A DNA stretch of 6,185 nt, from assembly GCA_036558125.1 (NCBI GenBank), contig DATBGE010000111.1, forward strand, positions 1 to 6,185, in the 5' to 3' direction. Within the stretch, counting starts at the first letter, position 1. The number at the start of each line of letters is the position of its first letter. The stretch is from DATBGE01 sp036558125. GTDB lineage: Bacteria; Gemmatimonadota; Gemmatimonadetes; Gemmatimonadales; GWC2-71-9. A program made the position numbers and the translations under genes. Under the pieces are notes generated by a model. That model was given only the letters and a program-made list of their open reading frames with translations. It was not told the DNA's origin and searched no databases. Below, piece after piece: positions 1-6,082 of the stretch.

Positions 1-1
1 G

Positions 2-190
2 TTACCAGAAGATGTGCTCGCCGATCGCTTCGCCTCGCATCCCGGCGAGGTGCTCGCGTGCGGGCCCGCGGGCTCCATGATCCTGTTCGATGCGTCCACC
101 TGGCACGGGCACACAATTGCTTGGCCTGATTGCAGGTGCCGAAAAATGCGAGCGCGCCCCCCACCCCATGGGGGAGTATTCACCCGGTGA
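2..190 (+). CDS. C-terminal fragment of a probable PhyH-family dioxygenase (5' end outside window)
   Basis: An open frame enters from the left edge and stops at TGA 188-190, giving 62 residues. Residues 15-38 resemble the C-terminal part of phytanoyl-CoA dioxygenase-type Fe(II)/2-oxoglutarate oxygenases: a GPAGSMILFDASTWHGHT stretch, in which the His after Trp would be the distal iron ligand. Proteins of this family oxidise small organic substrates in the cytoplasm, and the substrate here cannot be told. After HGHT the family normally continues with an Asn/Arg-rich segment and an Arg that binds 2-oxoglutarate, about 11 residues after the His. Here the reading goes into an odd Cys/Arg/Pro-rich tail (CRCRKMRARPPPHGG). 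Arg does occur 10 and 12 residues after the His, but the usual RRS-type block is missing. The tail may be divergent, frameshifted or the product of a rearrangement. The family call is from recall of the motif, with the rest of the protein unseen. Confidence 0.5.
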   Translation, partial: LPEDVLADRFASHPGEVLACGPAGSMILFDASTWHGHTIAWPDCRCRKMRARPPPHGGVFTR

Positions 191-293
191 AACTCGACGT
201 GATACTCGCCAGAACGCAGGACCGGTGCAAAATCGTCGTGAGCGAGACCCTTATTCCCGTGACCCCAGCGGACGTCAATTCTCCCTGATCACT

Positions 294-704
294 ATGCGAC
301 AACTGACCCCCTTCCTTCTGGCACTCCTGGCCGCATGGCCGTCTGCCGCCCAGGCGCAGAAATCCACGATCGTCGGCTCCTGGCACGGGACCTCAACTTG
401 TGTCGACAAGGTGAAGTTCCCGGCATGCAACGACGAAGAAGTCATCTATGACGTGACCGCCGTCGGGGAGGACACGGTCACCGTGCGAGCGGACAAAGTC
501 GTAAACGGGCAGCGGGAATTCATGGGCGAGTTTCAGTTCGGGCAAGGACCTGATGGCTCGTGGATCGCGGAGGCCGAGACCCCTCGCTACCACCTTCGTT
601 TCGTCATCACTGTGGAGGGCGACGTCATGACAGGCCGGCTGATGAGGCTTCCGGATCAGGCACTATCACGGCGCATGGCTCTGAGGCGCGTCGGAACTGA
701 ATAA
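294..704 (+). CDS. Small exported protein of unknown function
   Basis: This encodes 136 residues. I chose the ATG at 294 over start codons further upstream because it opens directly into a clear Sec signal peptide: Met-Arg, a hydrophobic run at residues 6-15, then AQA with cleavage likely after residue 21. The upstream extension of the frame looks non-coding. The mature part is about 115 residues and begins near IVGSWHGTSTC. Two cysteines (36 and 45) bracket VDKVKFPA and could form a disulfide outside the cytoplasm. The rest alternates short beta-like stretches (VIYDVTAV, DTVTVRAD, GEFQF, YHLRFVITVEGD, MTGRLMRL), suggesting a small beta-barrel or lipocalin-like fold. It resembles uncharacterised secreted proteins of soil bacteria that share the GTSTC...CNDEE pattern, by recall. 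No catalytic motif is visible. The ribosome binding site is weak, and the gene stands alone between two gaps. Confidence 0.8.
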   Translation: MRQLTPFLLALLAAWPSAAQAQKSTIVGSWHGTSTCVDKVKFPACNDEEVIYDVTAVGEDTVTVRADKVVNGQREFMGEFQFGQGPDGSWIAEAETPRYHLRFVITVEGDVMTGRLMRLPDQALSRRMALRRVGTE

Positions 705-991
705 GCCGCTCGCAAGGGACCGTGGACCAATCCGGGCTTGATGGCCGCATATCGGTCGTGCGCGACCACACAGACGATCACGCGGTCCAGTCGATTGCGA
801 TCGAATCACGCGCGAGCAGGGACTCGACCTGCTGGTGCCGCTCAAGAAAGGGTGAGAGGTGGGAGTTGGGGATGTTTGGATGTTTGGATATGAGAATGTG
901 TGATGTTCGAACACGAAGCGCCTCACAACCAATGCCCTAAGCCAAGAATCCCAGCTTCCATACATCCGAACATCCAAACATCCGAACATCC
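705..991 (+). other. Intergenic region with an inverted octamer array
   Basis: No convincing gene lies in these 287 bases. The first part (705-850) has short open frames on both strands, but none has a good start or a family I recognise. The + frame near 735-800 reads LDGRISVVRDHTDDHAVQSIAIES, which looks faintly protein-like, so a decayed gene cannot be excluded. The second part (870-991) consists of two arms of 8-base repeats facing each other across 82 bases. The frames that cross the arms translate into repeats such as MFGCLDV. Those are an artefact of an 8-base period, not protein signal. Confidence 0.6.
870..893 (+). repeat. Left arm of octamer array (GGATGTTT units)
   Basis: Two perfect tandem copies of GGATGTTT (870-877 and 878-885) are followed by a degraded third (886-893). 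A further related unit, GATGTTCG, sits at 902-909. Positions 870-889 are complementary to 972-991 at 19 of 20 places. The one exception, T877 against G984, is a G-U pair in RNA. The arm could therefore form a long stem with the right arm, with a loop of 82 bases. Confidence 0.85.
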
Positions 992-994
992 ATG
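963..994 (+). repeat. Right arm of octamer array (CATCCRAA units), overlapping the next start codon
   Basis: There are four units of 8 bases: CATCCGAA (963-970), CATCCAAA (971-978), CATCCGAA (979-986) and the partial unit CATCCATG (987-994). The ATG in the last unit is the start codon of the DinB-like gene. The units are the reverse complement of the left-arm type. The array fills the space where a Shine-Dalgarno sequence would be expected, and none is visible there. In RNA the arm would be paired into the stem up to the base before the start codon, so folding could affect translation. Confidence 0.85.
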
Positions 995-1489
995 TCTCTC
1001 CCTGCCACCCTCAAGAGCCAGTACTACGCTTCTCTCGCCATGCTGCGTCAGGCGATCGACGAGTGTCCTGCCGAGCTCTGGACCAGCGACCGGTACAAGA
1101 ATCCGTTCTGGCACGTGGCCTATCACACGCTCTTCTACACTCATCTCTATCTGCAACCGGCAGAGGCTGACTTTGTGCCCTGGGAGCGTCATCGTGAGAG
1201 ACATAATCGTTTCGCGACGGGTCCTGACGAGGGGTTGATTCTCACCCCCTACTCCGTTGAGGAGGTCCAGTCCTATTGGAAACATTGTCAGGACATGGTT
1301 GAGTCGGCCGTCGATCGCCTCGATCTCACATCGTCCGAGAGCGGATTCTACTGGTATCGGATGTCGAAGCTGGAGCATCAATTCGTCAACCTCCGCCACA
1401 CCCAGCACCATACCGGTCAGCTGGCCGACCGGCTCAGGCAGGATGCCGATCGAGGCGTGGAGTGGGTTGGCGGAGCTTCAAGAGCGTAG
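992..1489 (+). CDS. DinB-like (DinB/YfiT-type) four-helix-bundle putative metalloprotein
   Basis: This encodes 165 residues, a usual length for the DinB-like superfamily. The N-terminal helix (about 5-25) is followed by a helix with WHVAYH (His41, His45) and His51, and near the C-terminus by RHTQHHTGQL (His136, His139, His140). In this superfamily one His in the second helix and an HxxxH pair in the last helix bind a divalent metal. His45 with His136 and His140 is the most likely set here. Characterised relatives include thiol (bacillithiol or mycothiol)-dependent transferases, but most soil-bacterial members have no known substrate. There is no signal peptide or membrane helix, so it is probably cytoplasmic. 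The ATG at 992 fits the start of related proteins (MSLPATLKSQYYASLAML). No ribosome binding site precedes it because the octamer array abuts the start, so it may be poorly or conditionally translated. Confidence 0.85.
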   Translation: MSLPATLKSQYYASLAMLRQAIDECPAELWTSDRYKNPFWHVAYHTLFYTHLYLQPAEADFVPWERHRERHNRFATGPDEGLILTPYSVEEVQSYWKHCQDMVESAVDRLDLTSSESGFYWYRMSKLEHQFVNLRHTQHHTGQLADRLRQDADRGVEWVGGASRA

Positions 1490-1508
1490 AACGCTTATCC
1501 CCGAATTC

Positions 1509-1514
1509 GAGGAG
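1509..1514 (+). promoter_or_regulatory. Ribosome binding site of the broken SnoaL-like gene
   Basis: GAGGAG lies 8 bases before ATG 1523. It is one of the best Shine-Dalgarno matches in the window. It supports that start and suggests that the gene was recently functional. Confidence 0.6.
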
Positions 1515-1522
1515 CTACCGCC

Positions 1523-1859
1523 ATGTTGCCGCTCTTCTTAGCTCTCACGTGGACGTTAAGACTCAGCCCGAGTTATTCCGTGAGCCACGACGACAAGGCG
1601 GTGATCGAGGCGGTGATTCGGGAATCCGAGGCGGCCTTTGCGGCACTGGATTGCCAGAGGATCGATTCGGCGCTCGCCCCCGGCGCAAGGTGGATCGAGG
1701 ACAGTCCTCCACAGCCGGCGAGCCCTCATGGGCCACGCCGCGGACGATCCTGCCGCGTGGCGCGCTACGGCTGTCGAGAGCATCGTGCTGCTCAAAACGG
1801 AGGGAGTCTGGAAGATGGTGCTGGGGCATAGTTCAGTGATCCGTCGGTCGGGTGCCTGA
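1523..1859 (+). pseudogene. Broken SnoaL/DUF4440-like (NTF2-fold) gene with frame change and internal deletion
   Basis: The first part reads from ATG 1523, with a GAGGAG ribosome binding site at 1509-1514. It has a hydrophobic, possibly signal-like N-terminus, then SHDDKAVIEAVIRESEAAFA, typical of the first helix of NTF2-like proteins, and continues to ARWIEDS (residues 55-61). Beyond about 1705 that frame turns into Arg/Gly-rich nonsense and stops at 1831. The C-terminal half of the same fold continues in the +1 frame from about 1707 to TGA 1857-1859. It reads RALMGHAADDPAAWRAT and then VESIVLLKTEGVWKMVLGHSS, the usual last strands of this family. The two halves give only about 90 mature residues, against about 120 expected, so the middle strands seem to be missing as well as the frame being shifted. 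A sequencing error alone would not explain the missing middle. The function of intact relatives is mostly unknown. Confidence 0.65.
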
Positions 1860-1861
1860 CC

Positions 1862-2260
1862 TTGGCCACCCAAGCCGACGCCCGGCGGATCGCGCTCTCC
1901 CTACCCGGAACCAAAGAGTCAAAGAGCGACTTCGCTTTCGGGGTGGTGGTCAAGGAGAAGCTCAAGGGATTCGCCTGGGTCTGGAAGGAGCGGATTACTC
2001 CGAAGAAACCGCGGGTGCCCAATCCGACCGTGCTCGCGGTGCGCACTCCGACGGTGGGGGTCAGGGAAGCGCTGATCTCGGCGGAGCCTGAGAAATTCTT
2101 TACCGAGCCACACTACGAGGGATTTCCGGCGGTGCTGGTACGGCTCGCCGCCGTCAGCGCGAAGGAACTTCGCGTACTTCTCGAGGAGGCATGGCGCTGC
2201 CAGGCCCCGAAAGAGATCCTGAACGAGATTCCACCGAGAACGAAACGCCCGAACCGATAG
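1862..2260 (+). CDS. YjbR/MmcQ-family protein (DUF419, CyaY-like fold)
   Basis: This encodes 132 residues starting at TTG. There is no ATG or GTG in frame between the preceding in-frame stop (1829-1831) and the conserved N-terminus, and related proteins begin in the same way (ATQADARRIALSLPGTKE). Family marks are FAWVWKER (37-44), VLAVRT (57-62), FFTEPHYEGFPAVLVRL (79-95) and the C-terminal EAWRCQAP (109-116). The length is normal for the family. YjbR/MmcQ proteins are small, cytoplasmic, often labelled DNA-binding from their double-wing fold, and their role is not settled. The TTG lies two bases after the stop of the broken SnoaL-like gene, and no strong Shine-Dalgarno is visible. Translation was probably coupled to that upstream gene. 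Decay of the upstream gene could therefore have changed expression here. Confidence 0.85.
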   Translation: MATQADARRIALSLPGTKESKSDFAFGVVVKEKLKGFAWVWKERITPKKPRVPNPTVLAVRTPTVGVREALISAEPEKFFTEPHYEGFPAVLVRLAAVSAKELRVLLEEAWRCQAPKEILNEIPPRTKRPNR

Positions 2261-2316
2261 ATATCACTTCCCTGATGACCATCACGGCCGGAAGCCTCGC
2301 CGAATGATTCAGACTC

Positions 2317-2324
2317 GAAAGGGA
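2317..2324 (+). promoter_or_regulatory. Ribosome binding site of the cupin gene
   Basis: GAAAGGGA ends 5 bases before ATG 2330. It is a purine-rich Shine-Dalgarno-like match that supports this start. Confidence 0.5.
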
Positions 2325-2329
2325 TTCAG

Positions 2330-2827
2330 ATGTACACGGAACCCGTCACACCATCGCCTCCTCCTTCGGTTCTGATCATTCCTCCGGAAGGAGGCCAGCC
2401 GGTATCCGCGTTCGGCAGCACGGCGTTGTTCAAGCTCGAGGGGCGTCACACCGGTGGCGCTTTTTGTCTCGCCATCGCCACTACGCCTCCAGGGGTCGGC
2501 CCGCCGCCGCACGTCCATCACCGCGATGACGAGCTCTTCGTGGTTCTGGAGGGGGAGCTGAGCTTCCTTACCGCCACGGGCTGGGTTCGGGCGCCAACAG
2601 GTTCAGTAGTCTTTGCGCCACGCAGAGCGCCACACACGTTTCGTAACTCGGGAGCTACGCCCAGCCGGCACCTTGTGCTCAACCTGCCGAGCGGGTTCGA
2701 CGAGTTCTACGCCCGCTGTGCGGAGCTCCAGACGGGCGGTGGGCCGCCGGACGTAGCGCGCTTGCGGGCGATCGCCGCGGAGTACGGGTACGAGTTTCTG
2801 GCTCCAGGACAGATGGACAAATCTTAG
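2330..2827 (+). CDS. Single-domain cupin protein (cupin_2 type)
   Basis: This encodes 165 residues with one cupin beta-barrel. The first cupin motif is at about 57-75 (GPPPHVHHRDDELFVVLEG), with metal ligands His61, His63 and Glu68. The second is at about 84-106 (G...APTGSVVFAPRRAPHTFRN), with His102 as the fourth ligand. All four expected ligands are present, so metal binding is likely. The N-terminal 25 residues are Pro-rich, and the C-terminal 45 residues form a helical tail (FDEFYARCAEL, ARLRAIAAEYGYEF), as in the quercetin-dioxygenase-like single-domain cupins. That tail type is common in uncharacterised soil-bacterial proteins, and the substrate cannot be deduced. No signal peptide is visible, so it is probably cytoplasmic. 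It is separated by 69 bases from the YjbR-family gene and by 50 from the membrane protein gene. Confidence 0.88.
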   Translation: MYTEPVTPSPPPSVLIIPPEGGQPVSAFGSTALFKLEGRHTGGAFCLAIATTPPGVGPPPHVHHRDDELFVVLEGELSFLTATGWVRAPTGSVVFAPRRAPHTFRNSGATPSRHLVLNLPSGFDEFYARCAELQTGGGPPDVARLRAIAAEYGYEFLAPGQMDKS

Positions 2828-2866
2828 CTCGCAGCGGTGGGCGTGGCTCGCCATCGAGGTTTCCGC

Positions 2867-2872
2867 TAGAAT
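2867..2872 (+). promoter_or_regulatory. Possible -10 box for a leaderless transcript of the membrane protein/kinase unit
   Basis: TAGAAT matches the TATAAT consensus at five of six positions. It ends 5 bases before ATG 2878, so transcription would begin at or next to the start codon. No Shine-Dalgarno sequence precedes that ATG. Both facts fit a leaderless mRNA. No good -35 box is visible 16-18 bases upstream, which weakens the call. Confidence 0.35.
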
Positions 2873-2877
2873 CCGGC

Positions 2878-3321
2878 ATGGACTGGTTCATCAAGGCGTT
2901 CATCCGGGCTTCCCTGCTCTGGTTTGCCGCGGGGATCGTGCTGGGGCTGGCCATGGCCATCCATCCCCCATGGGTCGTGTACCGGCCCGCGCACGCGCAC
3001 ATGAACGTGGCGGGGTTTCTCACCTTCCTTGTTTTCGGTGTCGGGTACCAGCTTCTCCCTCGTCTCTTTGGAGCACCCCTCTACAGCCGTCGAATGGCTA
3101 TCGCACACCTGTACCTCGCCAACCTGGGCCTCGCGGGCTTGGTTTGTGGCTTTGTGACTCCAAGACTGGGCGGCTGGCCCCAGGCCGTCGGTGGGAGCCT
3201 CTACGCACTGGGCGCTCTGCTTTGGGTAGGGAACCTCTGGCGGACGTTCAATACCGCAGACGCGAGACAGCGGATGAGAGAACAGTCGGGTCGGCCGACG
3301 CTTCCGACTGCGGATCAGTAA
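2878..3321 (+). CDS. Four-helix membrane protein resembling a fragment of heme-copper oxidase subunit I
   Basis: This encodes 147 residues with four predicted membrane helices at about 8-29, 42-63, 74-93 and 101-121, followed by a polar tail of about 25 residues. The loop between helices 1 and 2 carries PAHAHMNVAGF (His39, His41). This is like the HPVHAHINLLGW segment of small stand-alone proteins annotated as cbb3-type cytochrome oxidase subunit I-like. His29 and His77 are further candidates for heme or metal ligands. It is far shorter than a true oxidase subunit I (12 helices), lacks the copper-site histidines and so cannot be an oxidase by itself. A heme- or metal-binding, redox- or gas-sensing role is an inference. 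It ends 9 bases before the kinase gene, and its TAA stop lies within the kinase ribosome binding site, so the two are probably co-transcribed and coupled in translation. Confidence 0.75.
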   Translation: MDWFIKAFIRASLLWFAAGIVLGLAMAIHPPWVVYRPAHAHMNVAGFLTFLVFGVGYQLLPRLFGAPLYSRRMAIAHLYLANLGLAGLVCGFVTPRLGGWPQAVGGSLYALGALLWVGNLWRTFNTADARQRMREQSGRPTLPTADQ

Positions 3322-3324
3322 AGG
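3319..3324 (+). promoter_or_regulatory. Ribosome binding site of the kinase, overlapping the upstream stop codon
   Basis: TAAAGG contains the TAA stop of the membrane protein gene (3319-3321) and a Shine-Dalgarno-like AAAGG (3320-3324), 6 bases before ATG 3331. The overlap favours coupled translation of the two genes. Confidence 0.6.
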
Positions 3325-3330
3325 CCGGTA

Positions 3331-5976
3331 ATGGAGCTGCCGGACAGAATTCGCGAAGCCCTGGCTGATCGCTATACTCTCGTCCGCGAGATCGGCCGCG
3401 GTGGCATGGCCGTGGTCTACCTCGCGCAGGATCTCCGCCACAACCGCCCTGTGGCATTGAAAATTCTCGTCGCCGACGAAGCGGCTCCCCACGCGTCCGA
3501 GCGATTTCAGCGGGAGATCTATTTCGCCGCACGACTCCAGCATCCCCACATTCTGACGGTGTTCGATTCGGGGGAGCTCGGCGGGGCCGAAGGTGGCTCG
3601 CGGCAGCTCTGGTACACCATGCCGTTCGTAGAGGGCGAATCGCTGCGCGACCGGCTGCACCGGATGGGAAAGATTCCCGTGGACGAGGCCCTCCGGATTA
3701 CCAGCGAGGCTGCGCTGGCGCTCGATTACGCCCATCAGCAGGGCGTGGTTCACCGCGACATCAAGCCGGAGAACATCCTGCTGACGCGTGACGGGCTGAC
3801 CCTTGTAGCGGACTTCGGCATCGCCCGGGCCCTCGATGCGGAGGACCATCTCACCCGTACCGGGATCACCATTGGATCTCCGCTCTACATGAGTCCCGAG
3901 CAGACCGATGGGAAGGAGGTAGACCCGCGGGCCGACCAGTATGCACTCGCGTCGGTGCTGTTCGAGATGCTGTCGGGTGAAGTCCCCTTCACGGGTCAGA
4001 CGCTGCATGCGGTCGTCGCCAAGCGGATTGCCGACCCGACACCCAGTGTAGCGACGCTCAATCCGGAAATCCCGGCCGCGGTGGACGACGCGATCCGGAG
4101 AGCGATGGCGCCGGAGCGAGACGACCGCTTCGTCACCATTGCGGAGTTCGCCCGCGCTCTGCACGGGCCGTCGCGCCCTGTCGCGGCAAGAGCTCGAGGT
4201 CAAGCCGTTCCGGATGCTCCGGCCCGGCGCCGTCCAACGTCTAACGTCCTGATCGCGTTGCTACTGGGAATTCTGATCGGCGGTGGGGCACTGTTCGCCT
4301 GGCGCCGAATCGCCGGCCACGCGGGCCGCACCAAGGTCATCGCCGTGCTCCCCTTCGAGAATCTGGGGGACTCGGCCGATGCCTACTTTGCCGACGGTGT
4401 CGCCGACGAGGTCCGGACCAAGCTGGCCCAGGTGGGAGAACTCGAAGTGATCGCCCGCGGCAGCTCGATCGAGTACCAGCATCCCACCAGCGGACCCACG
4501 GAAATTGCGCAGGAACTCGGCGCCGACTACCTGCTCACCGGTACGGTGCGGTGGGAAAAGGGTGCGGGAACCAATCGAGTCCGGGTTACGCCCGAGCTGG
4601 TCGAAGCGCGCCAAGGCAAGGCCGCCCGCACCCGGTGGGTGCAGCAATTCGACGCCTCACTCACCGATGTCTTTCAGGTCCAGGCCGACATCGCGACCAG
4701 GGTGGCCAATGCCATGGGAGTCGTCCTGGGCGACAGCTCCCGACGCGAGCTCATGGTCAAGCCGACCGAGAACCTTGTCGCGTACGACGAGTTCCTGAAG
4801 GGCGAAGCGACGGCCGGCGGGATGAAGAATGACCAGGCCAGTCTCCGTCAGGCGATCACCTTTTATGAGAGTGCGGTGGCGCTGGACTCCACTTTCGTCC
4901 AGGCCTGGAGCCAACTCTCTCGCGCTAGAAGCTCACTCTATTCGAACGGTGTGCCGGTGCCGGAGCTGGGCGAGCAGGCGCGGGTCGCGGCGGAGCGCGC
5001 CCGCCAGCTCAAACCCAAGGATCCCTCGGTCTTTCTCGCGATCGGCGACTATTACGGCAGCGTCAATCCGATTGATAACGAACAGTCGGCCGCAGCCTAC
5101 GAAGACGGACTCCGTCTCGCCCCCGACAACGTGGACCTGCTCGGCGCAGCCGCGCTCACCGAGGTGAGCCTGGGACGCTGGGACGGAGCGGCATCGCGTC
5201 TCGCCCGCGCCACACTCCTCGATCCGCGCTCGGCGAACACCTTTCGCCGGCTTGCCACCGTCCACGCCTTTCTCCAGAACTATCCCGCAGCGGACTCCGC
5301 CGCCGACCGCGCCATCGCACTGGCACCCACCAACCCAACCATTGTCCTGGTGAAGGTCCTGATCGCCCTGGCCCGTGGCGACCTGGACAGCGCTCGCGCG
5401 GTGGTCAAGCGGACCGAGACTCAGATCGATCCCGGAACCCTCCTGCCCTTCATGGCCTTATACCAGGATCTCTATTGGGTGCTCGACGATGAGGAGCAAC
5501 GACAGGTACTCGCGGCGCCGCCAAGTGCATTTGACAATGACCGGGCCAGCTGGGGGATCGTGCGGGCCGAGATCTACCATCTCCGGGGTGACCGTTTCCA
5601 TGCGGCCATCTACGCCGACTCGGCACGACTCGCGTTCCTGGAACAAACTCGATCGGAACCGGAAGACGGACAGCGTCGAGTCTTGCTGGGACTCTCGCTC
5701 GCCTATCTGGAACGGAAAGCAGATGCGGTTCGCGAGGGGCTTGCCGGCGTAAAGCTCATACCGATCAGCCAGAACGGGCTCACCGGGCCCTACGTGCAAC
5801 TCCAGATGGTGCGGATCTATCTGCTGGTCGGCGAGCCGGAGAAGGCGCTGGACCAGCTCGAACCGTTGCTCAAGGTGCCGTTCTATCTGTCGCCGGGATG
5901 GCTCAGGATCGATCCGACGTTTGAGCCGTTGAGGGAAAACCCAAGGTTTCTGAAGTTTGTGGAAGGTAAAGACTGA
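3331..5976 (+). CDS. Receptor-like serine/threonine protein kinase with TolB-N/FlgO-like and TPR domains
   Basis: This encodes 881 residues. The PknB-type kinase domain (about 15-285) has every key residue: Gly loop GRGGMAVVY (22-30), Lys44, Glu62, HRDIKPEN (141-148, catalytic Asp143) and DFG (161-163). The activation loop has Thr175, Thr177 and Thr180, and SPE at 188-190. It is an RD kinase, so activation by autophosphorylation of the loop is likely. After an Arg/Pro-rich linker comes one membrane helix (about 306-324). A TolB-N/FlgO-like domain (about 334-463) follows, with VIAVLPFENLGD, YFADGVADEV and GADYLLTGTV. The remainder (about 481-881) is helical. Its first 200 residues hold about five TPR-like units (for example AITFYESAVALDSTFVQAW), and it ends in a LSPGWLRIDPTFEPLRENPRF tail common in this kinase class. 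The kinase should lie in the cytoplasm and the sensor and TPR part outside. Ligand and targets are unknown. Confidence 0.93.
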   Translation: MELPDRIREALADRYTLVREIGRGGMAVVYLAQDLRHNRPVALKILVADEAAPHASERFQREIYFAARLQHPHILTVFDSGELGGAEGGSRQLWYTMPFVEGESLRDRLHRMGKIPVDEALRITSEAALALDYAHQQGVVHRDIKPENILLTRDGLTLVADFGIARALDAEDHLTRTGITIGSPLYMSPEQTDGKEVDPRADQYALASVLFEMLSGEVPFTGQTLHAVVAKRIADPTPSVATLNPEIPAAVDDAIRRAMAPERDDRFVTIAEFARALHGPSRPVAARARGQAVPDAPARRRPTSNVLIALLLGILIGGGALFAWRRIAGHAGRTKVIAVLPFENLGDSADAYFADGVADEVRTKLAQVGELEVIARGSSIEYQHPTSGPTEIAQELGADYLLTGTVRWEKGAGTNRVRVTPELVEARQGKAARTRWVQQFDASLTDVFQVQADIATRVANAMGVVLGDSSRRELMVKPTENLVAYDEFLKGEATAGGMKNDQASLRQAITFYESAVALDSTFVQAWSQLSRARSSLYSNGVPVPELGEQARVAAERARQLKPKDPSVFLAIGDYYGSVNPIDNEQSAAAYEDGLRLAPDNVDLLGAAALTEVSLGRWDGAASRLARATLLDPRSANTFRRLATVHAFLQNYPAADSAADRAIALAPTNPTIVLVKVLIALARGDLDSARAVVKRTETQIDPGTLLPFMALYQDLYWVLDDEEQRQVLAAPPSAFDNDRASWGIVRAEIYHLRGDRFHAAIYADSARLAFLEQTRSEPEDGQRRVLLGLSLAYLERKADAVREGLAGVKLIPISQNGLTGPYVQLQMVRIYLLVGEPEKALDQLEPLLKVPFYLSPGWLRIDPTFEPLRENPRFLKFVEGKD

Positions 5977-6082
5977 CTCGCGGCTGGCTTCGGGCAGGCA
6001 ATCCCAATGCAGACCAGCCTTTCATCAATGACGATCCGGCGTCCCCAGAGTTGCAGGAGAGCGGAGCTCACGGCAAGAGAGT
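5977..6082. other. Non-coding stretch after the kinase gene
   Basis: These 106 bases lead from the kinase stop to the hairpin. The only + strand frame with an ATG (6007) gives 28 residues ending at a TAG inside the hairpin loop. It has no ribosome binding site and no recognisable content. I see no repeat or RNA gene, and the stretch is best read as a 3' untranslated region. Confidence 0.4.

Noticed and set aside
164..173. Perfect palindrome CCCCATGGGG.
   Set aside because: Ten bases in GC-rich sequence, with no second copy or link to a gene start.
90..293. Extension of the small exported protein's frame upstream of ATG 294.
   Set aside because: It would bury the signal peptide inside the protein, and it overlaps the PhyH-like fragment with non-protein-like composition.
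722..940. Plus-strand frame with LDGRISVVRDHTDDHAV, possibly the remnant of an NTF2-like or similar protein.
   Set aside because: The similarity is faint and covers only about 25 residues. The frame then runs into the repeat array, so it is not enough to call a pseudogene.
666..989. Minus-strand open frame of 107 codons across the repeat array (MFGCLDV... start).
   Set aside because: Its start and repetitive N-terminus come from the octamer units, where an 8-base period reads as an 8-residue repeat. The rest has low-quality Arg/Ser-rich content and no family resemblance.
853..1012. Extension of the inverted repeat outward (GAGAGGTGGGAG on the left against CTCCCTGCCACCCTC on the right).
   Set aside because: It needs several gaps, and its right side lies in codons 3-7 of the DinB-like gene, so chance GC-rich similarity is more likely.
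2866..4203. Minus-strand open frame of 445 codons opposite the membrane protein and kinase genes.
   Set aside because: It is the antisense shadow of two well-supported + strand genes with strong domain motifs. Its own sequence is Arg/Gly-rich without recognisable domains. Long antisense frames are common at this GC content.
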